Shown: one piece after another, positions 7,770 to 14,778 of the stretch
How positions within the stretch are numbered: position 1 is the first letter of the stretch
How the letters are laid out: every line of letters begins with the position of its first letter
From: Solimonas sp041612095
GTDB lineage: Bacteria > Pseudomonadota > Gammaproteobacteria > Nevskiales > Nevskiaceae
Direction: 5' to 3'
Length of the DNA stretch: 21,319 bases
Assembly (NCBI GenBank): GCA_041612095.1
Contig: JBFJJW010000023.1
Coordinates: 1 to 21,319 of the forward strand
Made by a program: the position numbers and the translations under genes
Notes under the pieces: generated by a model
Seen by the model: the letters and a program-made list of their open reading frames with translations, nothing else
What the model was told of the DNA's origin: nothing
Databases searched by the model: none

Positions 7770-9293
7770 CTATGCGGCCTGCGCTGCGATCTGCGCCGCG
7801 GACTCGCAGGTGTAGCTGTCAATATCGAAGCGTGCCACCTGCTGACGGAAACGGAAGGTGAAGCCCGGCCACAGCGTCGTGTTCCTGCCGTTCTCGTTGA
7901 GATACCAGCTCTTGCAGCCACCCGAGGACCAGATCGAGCGTTCAAGCCGCTGCTGTATCGCCTGGTTGTAACGCGCCTGACGCTCGGGCCTGACGTCTAC
8001 CGCCGCCAGCCGGCGTGCGCGCATCTGCCGGATCGCATCCAGCACATAGGCCACCTGCGATTCGATCATGTACACCATCGAGCTGTGGCCCAGGCCCGTG
8101 TTCGGCCCCACGATCATGAACAGATTGGGGAACCCGGCCACGGTACTGCCCTTGTAGGCCTCGGCGCCGTCCTTCCAGGTGTCGAGTATGTCCACGCCAT
8201 CGCGCCCGAAAATCGCGCCGCGCGGCATCGGCTCCTGCGCCTTGAAACCAGTTCCGTAGATGATGCAGTCGACTGGACGCTCTACGCCGTCAACGGTGAC
8301 AACGCTGTGCGCCCGAACTTCGCGGATGCCCGTGGTAATGACATCCACATTGGGCTGAGTCAGCGCCGGATAGTAATCGTCCGAGATCAGTACGCGCTTG
8401 CAGCCAAAGGTGAAATCGGGCGTGACCTTGGCGCGCAGTACCGGATCCTTGATCGCGGCCTTGATGTGGTGCCGCGCCGCGCGCTCGGCCAGCGCCATGA
8501 TCCTGGGGTTGATGACGAAGGCCAGCACACGGCTTTCCAGCATCCAGTAGCGCAATGCCCTGAAGGCGCGCTGCAGCAGCGGAAAGCGGCGATAGAGCCC
8601 ACGTTCGCCCTCGCCGATGGCACGATCCGGCTTCGGCATGATCCAGGGCGGCGTGCGCTGATACAGATCCAACTGCGCCGCCCGCTGCTGAATCTGCGGC
8701 ACAAACTGGATGGCAGAGGCCCCCGTACCGATCACCGCAACCCGCTTCCCGCTGAGGTCATAGTCGTGATCCCACTGCGCCGAGTGGAAGGCCTTGCCAG
8801 CGAAGCTTTCGATGCCGGGCAACTGCGGGTAAGCCGGCGTGGACAGGCCGCCCATGCCGGAGACCAGCACGCGCGCGGTGTAGCTGCGGCCGTCGCGGGT
8901 CGTCACCGACCAGAGCTTGCGGGCATCGTCATAGCGCGCCTGCACCACCTCGGCACCAAAGCGGATATGAGGCAGCAGCGCGTACTTGCTCGCCACGCCC
9001 TCCAGATAGGCCTTGATCTCGGGCTGCCGGGCGAACATCCGCGTCCAGTTCGGGTTCTGTTCGAATGAGAACGAATACAGGTGCGACTGCACGTCGCAGG
9101 CGCAGCCCGGATACGTGTTGTCACGCCAGGTGCCGCCAACGGAATCGGCGCGTTCCAGTATCGTGAAGGTGTCAATGCCAGCCTTCTTGAGCGCGATGCC
9201 CATGCCGAGACCGGCAAAGCCGGTGCCGATGATCAGCACCGGGAAATCAACCGCATCTACCGCTGCCCCTGCCTTGCCTGCGTCGAACGCCAT
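7770..9293 (-). CDS. Baeyer-Villiger-type flavin monooxygenase
   Basis: A 507-residue FAD- and NADPH-dependent class B monooxygenase. The first dinucleotide motif GTGFAG is at 23-28 and the family signature GGTW-x4-YPG-x3-D at 53-67. The Baeyer-Villiger fingerprint F-x-G-x3-H-x3-W-D is at 164-175 (Phe164, Gly166, His170, Trp174), and the second motif GTGASA is at 189-194. Both Baeyer-Villiger signatures are intact, so oxygen insertion into a ketone to give an ester or lactone is the best prediction; long-chain alkane or simple FMO-type chemistry is less likely. The substrate is not determinable. The ATG at 9293 has a strong GAGGAG site five bases upstream. The gene is divergent from a TetR regulator across a 70-base gap with two palindromes, one covering its promoter, so repression relieved by substrate is expected. 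Confidence 0.93.
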   Translation of the reverse strand: MAFDAGKAGAAVDAVDFPVLIIGTGFAGLGMGIALKKAGIDTFTILERADSVGGTWRDNTYPGCACDVQSHLYSFSFEQNPNWTRMFARQPEIKAYLEGVASKYALLPHIRFGAEVVQARYDDARKLWSVTTRDGRSYTARVLVSGMGGLSTPAYPQLPGIESFAGKAFHSAQWDHDYDLSGKRVAVIGTGASAIQFVPQIQQRAAQLDLYQRTPPWIMPKPDRAIGEGERGLYRRFPLLQRAFRALRYWMLESRVLAFVINPRIMALAERAARHHIKAAIKDPVLRAKVTPDFTFGCKRVLISDDYYPALTQPNVDVITTGIREVRAHSVVTVDGVERPVDCIIYGTGFKAQEPMPRGAIFGRDGVDILDTWKDGAEAYKGSTVAGFPNLFMIVGPNTGLGHSSMVYMIESQVAYVLDAIRQMRARRLAAVDVRPERQARYNQAIQQRLERSIWSSGGCKSWYLNENGRNTTLWPGFTFRFRQQVARFDIDSYTCESAAQIAAQAA

Positions 9294-9309
9294 GACTGCT
9301 CCTCGTTGT

Positions 9310-9327
9310 TGACAACCATCATTGTCA
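9310..9327. promoter_or_regulatory. Candidate TetR operator 1 (BVMO/tetR)
   Basis: An 18-bp inverted repeat, TGACAA-N6-TTGTCA, has perfect 6-base arms. It lies over the predicted transcription start of the monooxygenase, touches its -10, and overlaps a TTGACA at 9309-9314 on the tetR strand. Spacing and position fit a dimeric TetR repressor. Confidence 0.6.
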
Positions 9328-9355
9328 CTTTACTTCTGACAATATCACGTGTCAA
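9327..9355 (-). promoter_or_regulatory. Sigma70-like promoter of the monooxygenase
   Basis: On the minus strand a perfect -35 TTGACA (9350-9355) and a -10 TAAAGT (9327-9332) are separated by exactly 17 bases. The predicted start near 9320 leaves a leader of about 27 bases containing GAGGAG before the ATG at 9293. Palindromes overlap both ends of this promoter. Confidence 0.65.
9337..9354. promoter_or_regulatory. Candidate TetR operator 2 (BVMO/tetR)
   Basis: A second 18-bp inverted repeat of the same form, TGACA-N8-TGTCA, begins 27 bases after the first. It covers the -35 element of the monooxygenase promoter. Two equal-length sites with the same arms make chance unlikely. Confidence 0.6.
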
Positions 9356-9363
9356 CATTCCCC

Positions 9364-10044
9364 ATGGCCTCGCGATCTACTGCTGTCAGAACCCGCAAAT
9401 TCAAAGGCTTGGACGCGTCCCAGCGCCAGGCCGAGCGCCGCACGCGCCTGGTGGCTGCCGGACTGCAGACCTTTGGTCACCAGGGTTTTCAGGTCAGTAC
9501 GGTCAAGGATGTGTGTCAGCAAGCCCGGCTGACCGAGCGCTACTTCTATGAGTCGTTCGGCAATCGCGAGGACTTGTTCGCAGCGGTCTATCAACACTGC
9601 GTCGATCAGCTGCGCGCGAGCCTGGTCGCGGCGCTGGCATCCGTACCCAAGGACCCGCACGCCATGGTGCAGGCCGCGCTGCGGACGCTGTATCGCGAGC
9701 TGCGGGAGGACCCGCGCATGGCGCGGATACTGTTCATCGACGTGCTCTCGGCCCATGGCGACATGGACAAGCACTCGTTGAACGCAATGATGGGCTTCTC
9801 GGATTTGCTGGAAAGCTATCTGGCGGTGCTGACGCCGCAGCTGACGAAGGCGGAAGTCAACGCCAGCCTGATCTCCACCGGCTTGGTGGGTGCCGTCGTA
9901 TTGCTGGTCATGCGCTGGGCCGTGACCGGATTCAAGGAATCGATCGACGACATGGTGCGCAACACCGCCGTGCTGTTCGAGGCGATGGCGGCGCATGTCG
10001 AGCGCTGCTGTCCGCCCGCGGCCGGCGCAATCCCCTCTCGTTAG
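9364..10044 (+). CDS. TetR family regulator, divergent from the BVMO
   Basis: A 226-residue TetR-type repressor. A basic N-terminal tail (residues 1-28, many Arg and Lys) precedes the DNA-binding domain. Its helix-turn-helix is at about 46-65 (TVKDVCQQARLTERYFYESF), and the ligand domain follows. The ATG at 9364 is preferred; the GTG at 9349 would put the start inside the second palindrome. No strong Shine-Dalgarno precedes the ATG (CAACATTCCCC), so it may be weakly translated. It very likely controls the divergent monooxygenase-SDR operon and itself through the two palindromes, with a hydrophobic pathway compound as inducer (inference from arrangement). The gene converges on the permease 32 bases away, with no clear terminator between them. 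Confidence 0.93.
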   Translation: MASRSTAVRTRKFKGLDASQRQAERRTRLVAAGLQTFGHQGFQVSTVKDVCQQARLTERYFYESFGNREDLFAAVYQHCVDQLRASLVAALASVPKDPHAMVQAALRTLYRELREDPRMARILFIDVLSAHGDMDKHSLNAMMGFSDLLESYLAVLTPQLTKAEVNASLISTGLVGAVVLLVMRWAVTGFKESIDDMVRNTAVLFEAMAAHVERCCPPAAGAIPSR

Positions 10045-10076
10045 CTCGTCAGGAACCGGCGCAGCGCGATGCGGCG

Positions 10077-12368
10077 CTAGGCCGAGCCGGCACCCGCCGC
10101 CGCCGGCTTGGCCGTCGCCTTGGCTGACTCGCCGTCCTCAGACGCGTCGTCCGGGTCCGCGCCCAGATCGACATCCTGAGCGGCCAGGCACAGCACGACT
10201 ATCGGCAACTGCGGCAGCAGTTCGTCCACGGCACCGCCGTAGGCATGCACCAGCTTCCGGCGCCTCAGCGCAAACGGCATGAACACCAGGGAGGCGCCTT
10301 GCGAGAGCGCGACCAGTGCCGCCAAGTCCTCGACAATCAGCGGAGTGGCGCGAATCCGGGTTGTCTTCAGGTGCTCCTTGATCTGCTGCAAACGGTCGTC
10401 AGCAGATTCGCCCTTGCGCTGGGAAGCCAATACACGCACCTCTGCCCCCTCCCAGTCGGGAGCGCGCGTCATCAGATGCGTCAGCAACAGCATCAGTTCG
10501 CCGGTGCTGCTGTCTGTCCACCAGACGTCGATGCGACGCTCCTTGGTCGGCACCGCGTCGAGGGTGTCCCAGTCGCCGGCATCGGCATCGAGTACCAGCA
10601 GGTTGCAGCCCAGTCGGAACGACGTCCGCAGGTTCCCACCCAGGCGCGCCTCGGCCAGCGGGTGTGCGCCACTGTCGCTGTCCAGCCAATTGACAATCAC
10701 GGTGTTGGCGCGCGTGGCGCCGATACCAGCCGACTGCACGATGACCGGCACGGCATCTTCGAGTTTCGGTGCGGCGACAATCAGCGGAAACGCGGTAGAT
10801 CCCAATGCGCTCAGTTCCGCGCTCAGCGATTCCACTGCCTTCCTGCGCTCAAGCAGCACCGATGGCCCCTCGCGTTCAAGCACCCGCACCACCGATACCA
10901 TGCCGGCCCCACCCTCCACCCAGGATGCAAACCGCAATATGCGCGCACGGCGCTTCGGCTGATCCGAGAACACCAGGATCTGCGGCCGCCAGTTGCGCGC
11001 GTGCTCGGTCTCCTTGGCCGCACCCAGGAGATGCTCCCGAACCTGCTGCAGGTGAAACGAACGGCGACTGTCCACCCAGCGTGCCGGCACGGCACGCAGC
11101 CGCACATACTGGTAGACGGCAAAGATCAGCGCAGCCGCCACCAGCGCGGCAGTGGGGTCTATGGCCAGCATGACCGCGATACAGGCCAGGGCACCGACCA
11201 GGCTCGCGCGCGGACTGAAGAAGCGGAAGGTCGGCCGGAAATACGGGCTGCGTGTGCTGGCCTCGTAATAGGTCGCGTAATTCAGCAGACCATACGACAG
11301 CAGAAAGCACATCGAGACAACGCCGGCAACGACATCGAGACTGCCGGAAGCAACCACCGCCATGGCAATGACGGCGGTCAGCGCCACGGCAGCGCGGGGA
11401 TTGTTGGCAGGGCCCTTGCCCTCCGCAAAGCGACGCAGCACCGGCATCACCTCGTCCTGTCCCATGGCCTGAAGGATGCGGGGAGCTCCAAGGAAGGACG
11501 ACAGCGCGGATGACAGGGTTGCCGCCACCACACCCGCATCAAACAGCAGCGGCATGGTCGACAGACGCTTCATCGCCAGTCCGTCCGCTGCAAGCTCGGG
11601 CGCGCTCTGCGCGCCCGCGAACAGCAGCATCGCCGCCAGATAGACCAGGAAAGACACACCAACGGCCGCAAAGGTGCCGCGCGGAATACTGCGGCTGGCA
11701 TCCCGGAGATCGCCCGACATGCTGACGCCCTGGGTGAAGCCGGTGACGGCCGGAAAGAATACGGCGAATACCACCCAGAACGGCACGCCGGTTCCGTTGC
11801 CGGCGGCATTTTCCAGCAGCCGGCTGCTCTGGAACTGCGACGAGGCGCCCAAGGTGAATACGATGATGGCGGCGATCAGCAGAATCATGACCACGTACTG
11901 GAAGCGCGTTGCCCAGTCCGAACCCAGCCAGGCCAGAGCGAACAGCGCCAGCACGGCGCCACCGGCAATCAGCTGCGGCCAGGCGCCGGTCGTGTCCAGT
12001 TGCATGAATCCAGTGGCGGCCTCGGCGAAGCCGATGCAATAAAAACCAACCGCAACCGATTGCGCCAGGAACAGAACAGTCCCGATGGCACCACCGTAGC
12101 CCAGGCCCAGCGTGCGCGATATCAGGTAGTAGTCACCGCCACCCTTTACCCGCAGATTGGTGGCAATTGCGGCGACCGACAGGCTGGTCAGTATCGAGAT
12201 TGCGTGTGCGGCAAACAGGATCAACAGCGCCTGGATCAGTCCCACGCTGCCGACCACATACCCCAACCTCAGAAACAGCACGATACCGAGGATGGTCAGC
12301 ACACTGGGCGTGAACACCCCGCCAAAGGTGCCGAGCCCGCCACGCTGCTCCGATTTCGCTTCCTGCAT
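10077..12368 (-). CDS. APC-superfamily permease, cation-chloride cotransporter-like (SLC12-like)
   Basis: A 763-residue inner-membrane transporter. The first 430 or so residues hold about twelve hydrophobic helices, beginning with the characteristic GVFTPSVLTILGIVLFLRLG, where the first helix breaks as in APC-fold carriers. GDLRDASRSIPRG in the middle matches the SLC12/amino-acid permease family. The C-terminal 300 residues are soluble. They contain ARNWRPQILVFSDQP (Asn at about 459), the hallmark that begins the cytosolic domain of cation-chloride cotransporters, and end in an Ala/Lys-rich tail. Na/K/Cl cotransport or amino-acid transport are both possible; bacterial members are little characterised. 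The upstream TTG at 12431 would add 21 residues, but the ATG at 12368 suits the family. The gene is divergent from a TetR gene. Confidence 0.88.
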   Translation of the reverse strand: MQEAKSEQRGGLGTFGGVFTPSVLTILGIVLFLRLGYVVGSVGLIQALLILFAAHAISILTSLSVAAIATNLRVKGGGDYYLISRTLGLGYGGAIGTVLFLAQSVAVGFYCIGFAEAATGFMQLDTTGAWPQLIAGGAVLALFALAWLGSDWATRFQYVVMILLIAAIIVFTLGASSQFQSSRLLENAAGNGTGVPFWVVFAVFFPAVTGFTQGVSMSGDLRDASRSIPRGTFAAVGVSFLVYLAAMLLFAGAQSAPELAADGLAMKRLSTMPLLFDAGVVAATLSSALSSFLGAPRILQAMGQDEVMPVLRRFAEGKGPANNPRAAVALTAVIAMAVVASGSLDVVAGVVSMCFLLSYGLLNYATYYEASTRSPYFRPTFRFFSPRASLVGALACIAVMLAIDPTAALVAAALIFAVYQYVRLRAVPARWVDSRRSFHLQQVREHLLGAAKETEHARNWRPQILVFSDQPKRRARILRFASWVEGGAGMVSVVRVLEREGPSVLLERRKAVESLSAELSALGSTAFPLIVAAPKLEDAVPVIVQSAGIGATRANTVIVNWLDSDSGAHPLAEARLGGNLRTSFRLGCNLLVLDADAGDWDTLDAVPTKERRIDVWWTDSSTGELMLLLTHLMTRAPDWEGAEVRVLASQRKGESADDRLQQIKEHLKTTRIRATPLIVEDLAALVALSQGASLVFMPFALRRRKLVHAYGGAVDELLPQLPIVVLCLAAQDVDLGADPDDASEDGESAKATAKPAAAGAGSA

Positions 12369-12530
12369 AGGTATCCGTCTTCGTATTGCTGGAGACAATT
12401 GATCGGAGAGACCTCGACCCTCCTTCCGCAAGCATTGTGCGGCAACAACCGTTCAACCGCGAGACGCAAGCGAGGCAGGCATATTGACGGTTGGCCAGCG
12501 TCTGACACCCGCCACTACGCATGCGAGTAG

Positions 12531-12549
12531 GCCAACAGGCGCGGTTGGC
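12531..12549. promoter_or_regulatory. Candidate operator upstream of the second TetR gene
   Basis: An inverted repeat, GCCAAC-N7-GTTGGC, has perfect 6-base arms. It lies 43 bases before the TetR start in the 224-base divergent gap with the permease. A third GTTGGC half occurs at 12490-12495. It could be the autoregulatory site of the adjacent TetR protein; no well-spaced promoter was found next to it, and its arms differ from the other palindromes in the window. Confidence 0.4.
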
Positions 12550-12592
12550 GCATACTGCCGAATATTGTCTGCCTGTAACTATTGGACTGCCG

Positions 12593-13201
12593 ATGCCGAA
12601 GTCACCTGCACGAAAGCCCGCTGCAAAGCGCGAGTACCTCAGCCGCGATCGGCGCAAGCGCAGCCTGCTAGACGCCGCTGCCGCCATCGTCGAACGTGAT
12701 GGCTGGTCCGCGCTGACGATGAGCGCGCTGGCGGAAGCAGCCGGGACCAGTCGGCAGTTGATCTACCAGCACTTCAACAGCCAGGAGAAGCTGCTGGCCG
12801 GAACCGCATGGCATATCTTCAACGAAACCATGAGCGGCACGCAGGCGTCGGTAGCCGCGCATCCCACCAACCTGGCCGAGGCCGCGCTGGCCGCTGAGGC
12901 CGTAACGCTGGACCTGCCGCCGGGTCGCGCCAACGCGCTGTGGCAGCTGATTGCGGGCACCGCCTCGGCGACGCCCGAACTGGAGAAGGTTCGGCTGGGG
13001 CTGCGGGAGCTGATCACCGGCATCTGGACCCCGCTGGTGCGCAAGGAACTGGGCATGACGACGGCCGATGCCAAGGCCTATGCGTGGATGATGATCATGT
13101 CTTTCTGGGGCATGCGCCAGCTGGTGGGAGACGGCGAACTGCCGCGCACACGCGGCGTGAAACTCTTCAATCAGATGATCGAACAGGTGCGGCGACGCTG
13201 A
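12593..13201 (+). CDS. TetR/AcrR family regulator
   Basis: A 202-residue TetR-type repressor with a Lys/Arg-rich N-terminal tail, the helix-turn-helix at about 42-61 (TMSALAEAAGTSRQLIYQHF), and a ligand-binding half with conserved WMMIMSFWGMRQL near the C-terminus. The frame opens upstream at 12521, but the ATG at 12593 gives a standard TetR N-terminus. Only a weak GGA precedes it. It is divergent from the cotransporter-like permease and convergent with the DUF1329 gene. It may regulate the permease, itself, or the DUF1329/DUF1302 region; it is the nearest regulator to the TTTACA-N3-TGTAAA operator about 1.5 kb away, so it is a candidate for that site too. Neither link is proven by sequence. 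Confidence 0.92.
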   Translation: MPKSPARKPAAKREYLSRDRRKRSLLDAAAAIVERDGWSALTMSALAEAAGTSRQLIYQHFNSQEKLLAGTAWHIFNETMSGTQASVAAHPTNLAEAALAAEAVTLDLPPGRANALWQLIAGTASATPELEKVRLGLRELITGIWTPLVRKELGMTTADAKAYAWMMIMSFWGMRQLVGDGELPRTRGVKLFNQMIEQVRRR

Positions 13202-13216
13202 AACCGCCGCACCTGT
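13183..13216. terminator. Hairpin spanning the TetR stop codon
   Basis: A perfect 12-bp stem pairs ACAGGTGCGGCG (13183-13194) with its complement at 13205-13216. The ten-base loop contains the TGA stop of the regulator. It ends 16 bases before the stop of the convergent DUF1329 gene. No T-run follows, so factor-dependent or bidirectional termination is more likely than a classical intrinsic terminator. Confidence 0.6.
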
Positions 13217-13232
13217 AATCCGGGAGCGACCG

Positions 13233-14636
13233 CTACTTGCGCAGCTTGCGACTGGCCAGCGTCTGCGGACGGAAATAGTTGTCTTCGAAGTTCACGCTGA
13301 AATCAGGATAGTCGTCGCCAGCGAAGCTTGCGGTAACGAAGTACCGCCCGCTCTGAAGGTCGTGGTGAACCTCGGGGCTCCCCGTAGTCACCTGAACGAA
13401 CGGGAACGTCGTCAGGTGGGCTTCCTGGAACCGCCACAGCTGCTCGCGATCATCGTAGCAGTCGACCATTGCGATGCTCCAGCTGTCCTCGTCGAGGTAG
13501 AACACGCGCTTGCGGAAGCTATGCCGCACGCCCGGCTTGAGTACCGCCTCGACGACCCATACGCGGTGCAGCTCATACCGCGTGAAGTCGGGATTGACGT
13601 GGCCCTTCTTGATCAGCCGCTCGTAAGTCGCGTTCGGCGCGATGATCGCAGTGGAGTTGTAGGCGATATACATTTCCCGCTTGCCCAACAGCTTCCAGGT
13701 GTAGCGATCAAGTGCGCCGTTATACATGTCGGTCTGATCGTTGAACATCAGGCCGTCGGCAGACGCCTTGGGATTGTCATAGCCGACATTCGGGGCACGG
13801 CGCGTGCGCCCCAGTCCGGGATTGAATATCCAGGCATTGCGGCCGCCGTCGGTCTGATCGGTCGTCTCATGTACCAGCAGCAGCTGCCCGGCGATGCGTT
13901 TGGGCGACAGCACCTCCTGCAGGTAATACAGGATCAGCCCATTCTCGATCGGGCTTGGGGCCTGCGGGTCACCGTACTTCAGCTTCACGTCCTCGACGAT
14001 GCGCGCGAGCTGGAAGCTGCCGTCCTGCGCAACAATCACCTCGTTGTTGAAGCGTCGCACCGCCGCACCGCGATACTTGAGCTTGTGGTTCCAGATCGCC
14101 TCGGCACCGCTTTTCGGAATCGGGAACGGCACGCCCAGACGCGCCCCGGTGACCTTGTCGGTACCCTCCAGTGAAGCCTTGACCGCGTTCTCCAGGCTAG
14201 CCGCATCCACCGCCTTTGGCAGGAACGCGGCCCTGACACCCGGATAGACCGGCATGCGGTAGTCAGGGTAGCGCGCAAACAATGCCTGGTGACCGGCACT
14301 CAGGTTCTTGGCGTGTTGCGCAAGATTGGCACGGGTGATGACAAAACTCGGCTTGTCCGCAGCCCCCATCGGACCAATGGCCCCGGTCATGGCCTGCGGC
14401 TGCTTCTCGCGCATGGCCTGCAGGTCCTGATAGGTCAGGCGCAGCTGCTCCGGACGAAAGCGCTTGACGCCATCCCAGGCCGGGATCGTACCCGCCGCAT
14501 TGCCGGCCGCCTCTGCGCCGACCGGCGTCAGTGACTTGCCGAGCTGCGCCGCCTCCTGCGGGCTTACCCCCGCCTGCGCGGTCCCGAAGATCGACAGCAG
14601 TAGCGCTGCGGCTACGGCGATGTGATGACTGCTCAT
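13233..14636 (-). CDS. DUF1329 domain-containing secreted protein
   Basis: A 467-residue exported protein. Residues 1-22 form a signal peptide cleaved after Ala-Gln-Ala. The mature part opens with the DUF1329 hallmark (GVSPQEAAQLGKSLTPVGAE, then AAGTIPAWDG). The remainder carries the family motifs FNPGLGRTRRAPNVGYDNP, YTWKLLGKREMYIAYN and VLKPGVRHSFRKRVFYLDED. DUF1329 proteins are predicted to have a LolA/LolB-like fold and are usually encoded next to a DUF1302 protein, as here. A periplasmic or outer-membrane lipid or hydrophobic-compound shuttle is a family-based inference. The ATG has an excellent GGAGGAG site three bases upstream, fixing the start. It is transcribed divergently from the DUF1302 gene, from a promoter interleaved with that gene's promoter and covered by a 15-bp palindrome. 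Confidence 0.93.
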   Translation of the reverse strand: MSSHHIAVAAALLLSIFGTAQAGVSPQEAAQLGKSLTPVGAEAAGNAAGTIPAWDGVKRFRPEQLRLTYQDLQAMREKQPQAMTGAIGPMGAADKPSFVITRANLAQHAKNLSAGHQALFARYPDYRMPVYPGVRAAFLPKAVDAASLENAVKASLEGTDKVTGARLGVPFPIPKSGAEAIWNHKLKYRGAAVRRFNNEVIVAQDGSFQLARIVEDVKLKYGDPQAPSPIENGLILYYLQEVLSPKRIAGQLLLVHETTDQTDGGRNAWIFNPGLGRTRRAPNVGYDNPKASADGLMFNDQTDMYNGALDRYTWKLLGKREMYIAYNSTAIIAPNATYERLIKKGHVNPDFTRYELHRVWVVEAVLKPGVRHSFRKRVFYLDEDSWSIAMVDCYDDREQLWRFQEAHLTTFPFVQVTTGSPEVHHDLQSGRYFVTASFAGDDYPDFSVNFEDNYFRPQTLASRKLRK

Positions 14637-14672
14637 GCTCTCCTCCGGCGCGATGTACGGCTTGCGCCTTTA

Positions 14673-14700
14673 TTGACGTTGTGTAAACTTTACATACTGT
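14673..14700 (+). promoter_or_regulatory. Promoter of the DUF1302 gene
   Basis: On the plus strand, -35 TTGACG (14673-14678) and a weaker -10 TACTGT (14695-14700) are separated by 16 bases, mirroring the opposing DUF1329 promoter. The predicted start near 14707 gives a leader of about 72 bases. Confidence 0.5.
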
Positions 14701-14714
14701 AAATCCGGCGTCAA
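14687..14714 (-). promoter_or_regulatory. Promoter of the DUF1329 gene
   Basis: On the minus strand, -35 TTGACG (14709-14714) and -10 TAAAGT (14687-14692) are separated by 16 bases. The predicted start near 14680 gives a leader of about 44 bases. The 15-bp palindrome lies inside this promoter and covers the -10. Confidence 0.55.
14689..14703. promoter_or_regulatory. Operator TTTACA-N3-TGTAAA (copy 1)
   Basis: A perfect 15-bp palindrome, TTTACATACTGTAAA, is placed over the -10 elements of both divergent promoters. A third TGTAAA at 14682-14687 forms an overlapping palindrome (GTAAA-C-TTTAC) with its left arm. The same architecture recurs at 21014-21028. Size and symmetry fit a TetR- or GntR-type dimer. 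Confidence 0.65.
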
Positions 14715-14717
14715 GCG

Positions 14718-14757
14718 TGACGTCGTCAGCAAGCCAAAGACCGGCCGCCTAGGCCGG
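14718..14757 (+). promoter_or_regulatory. Leader palindromes upstream of the DUF1302 gene
   Basis: Two further symmetric elements lie in the predicted leader: TGACG-T-CGTCA (14718-14728, perfect) and CCGGCC-N5-GGCCGG (14741-14757), which could fold as an RNA hairpin 21 bases before the ATG. They could be a second protein site and a translation-control hairpin; function is not shown. Confidence 0.35.
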
Positions 14758-14778
14758 CGCGAGCGGAGGGAGAGCGAG

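Noticed and set aside
7530..9068. A 512-codon open frame on the plus strand
   Set aside because: It lies antisense to the monooxygenase, which has all family motifs. The translation is His/Arg/Gly-rich with no recognisable domain, a common artefact of GC-rich codon use.
10045..10076. Searched for a terminator between the convergent TetR and permease genes
   Set aside because: No stem of useful length was found in the 32-base gap.
10245..11513. A 422-codon open frame on the plus strand
   Set aside because: It is antisense to the cotransporter-like permease and has low-complexity composition without domains.
12516..12530. CGCATGCG-centred palindrome in the permease/TetR gap
   Set aside because: The perfect core is only eight bases and the flanks do not pair in register, so it is weaker than the GCCAAC-N7-GTTGGC element nearby.
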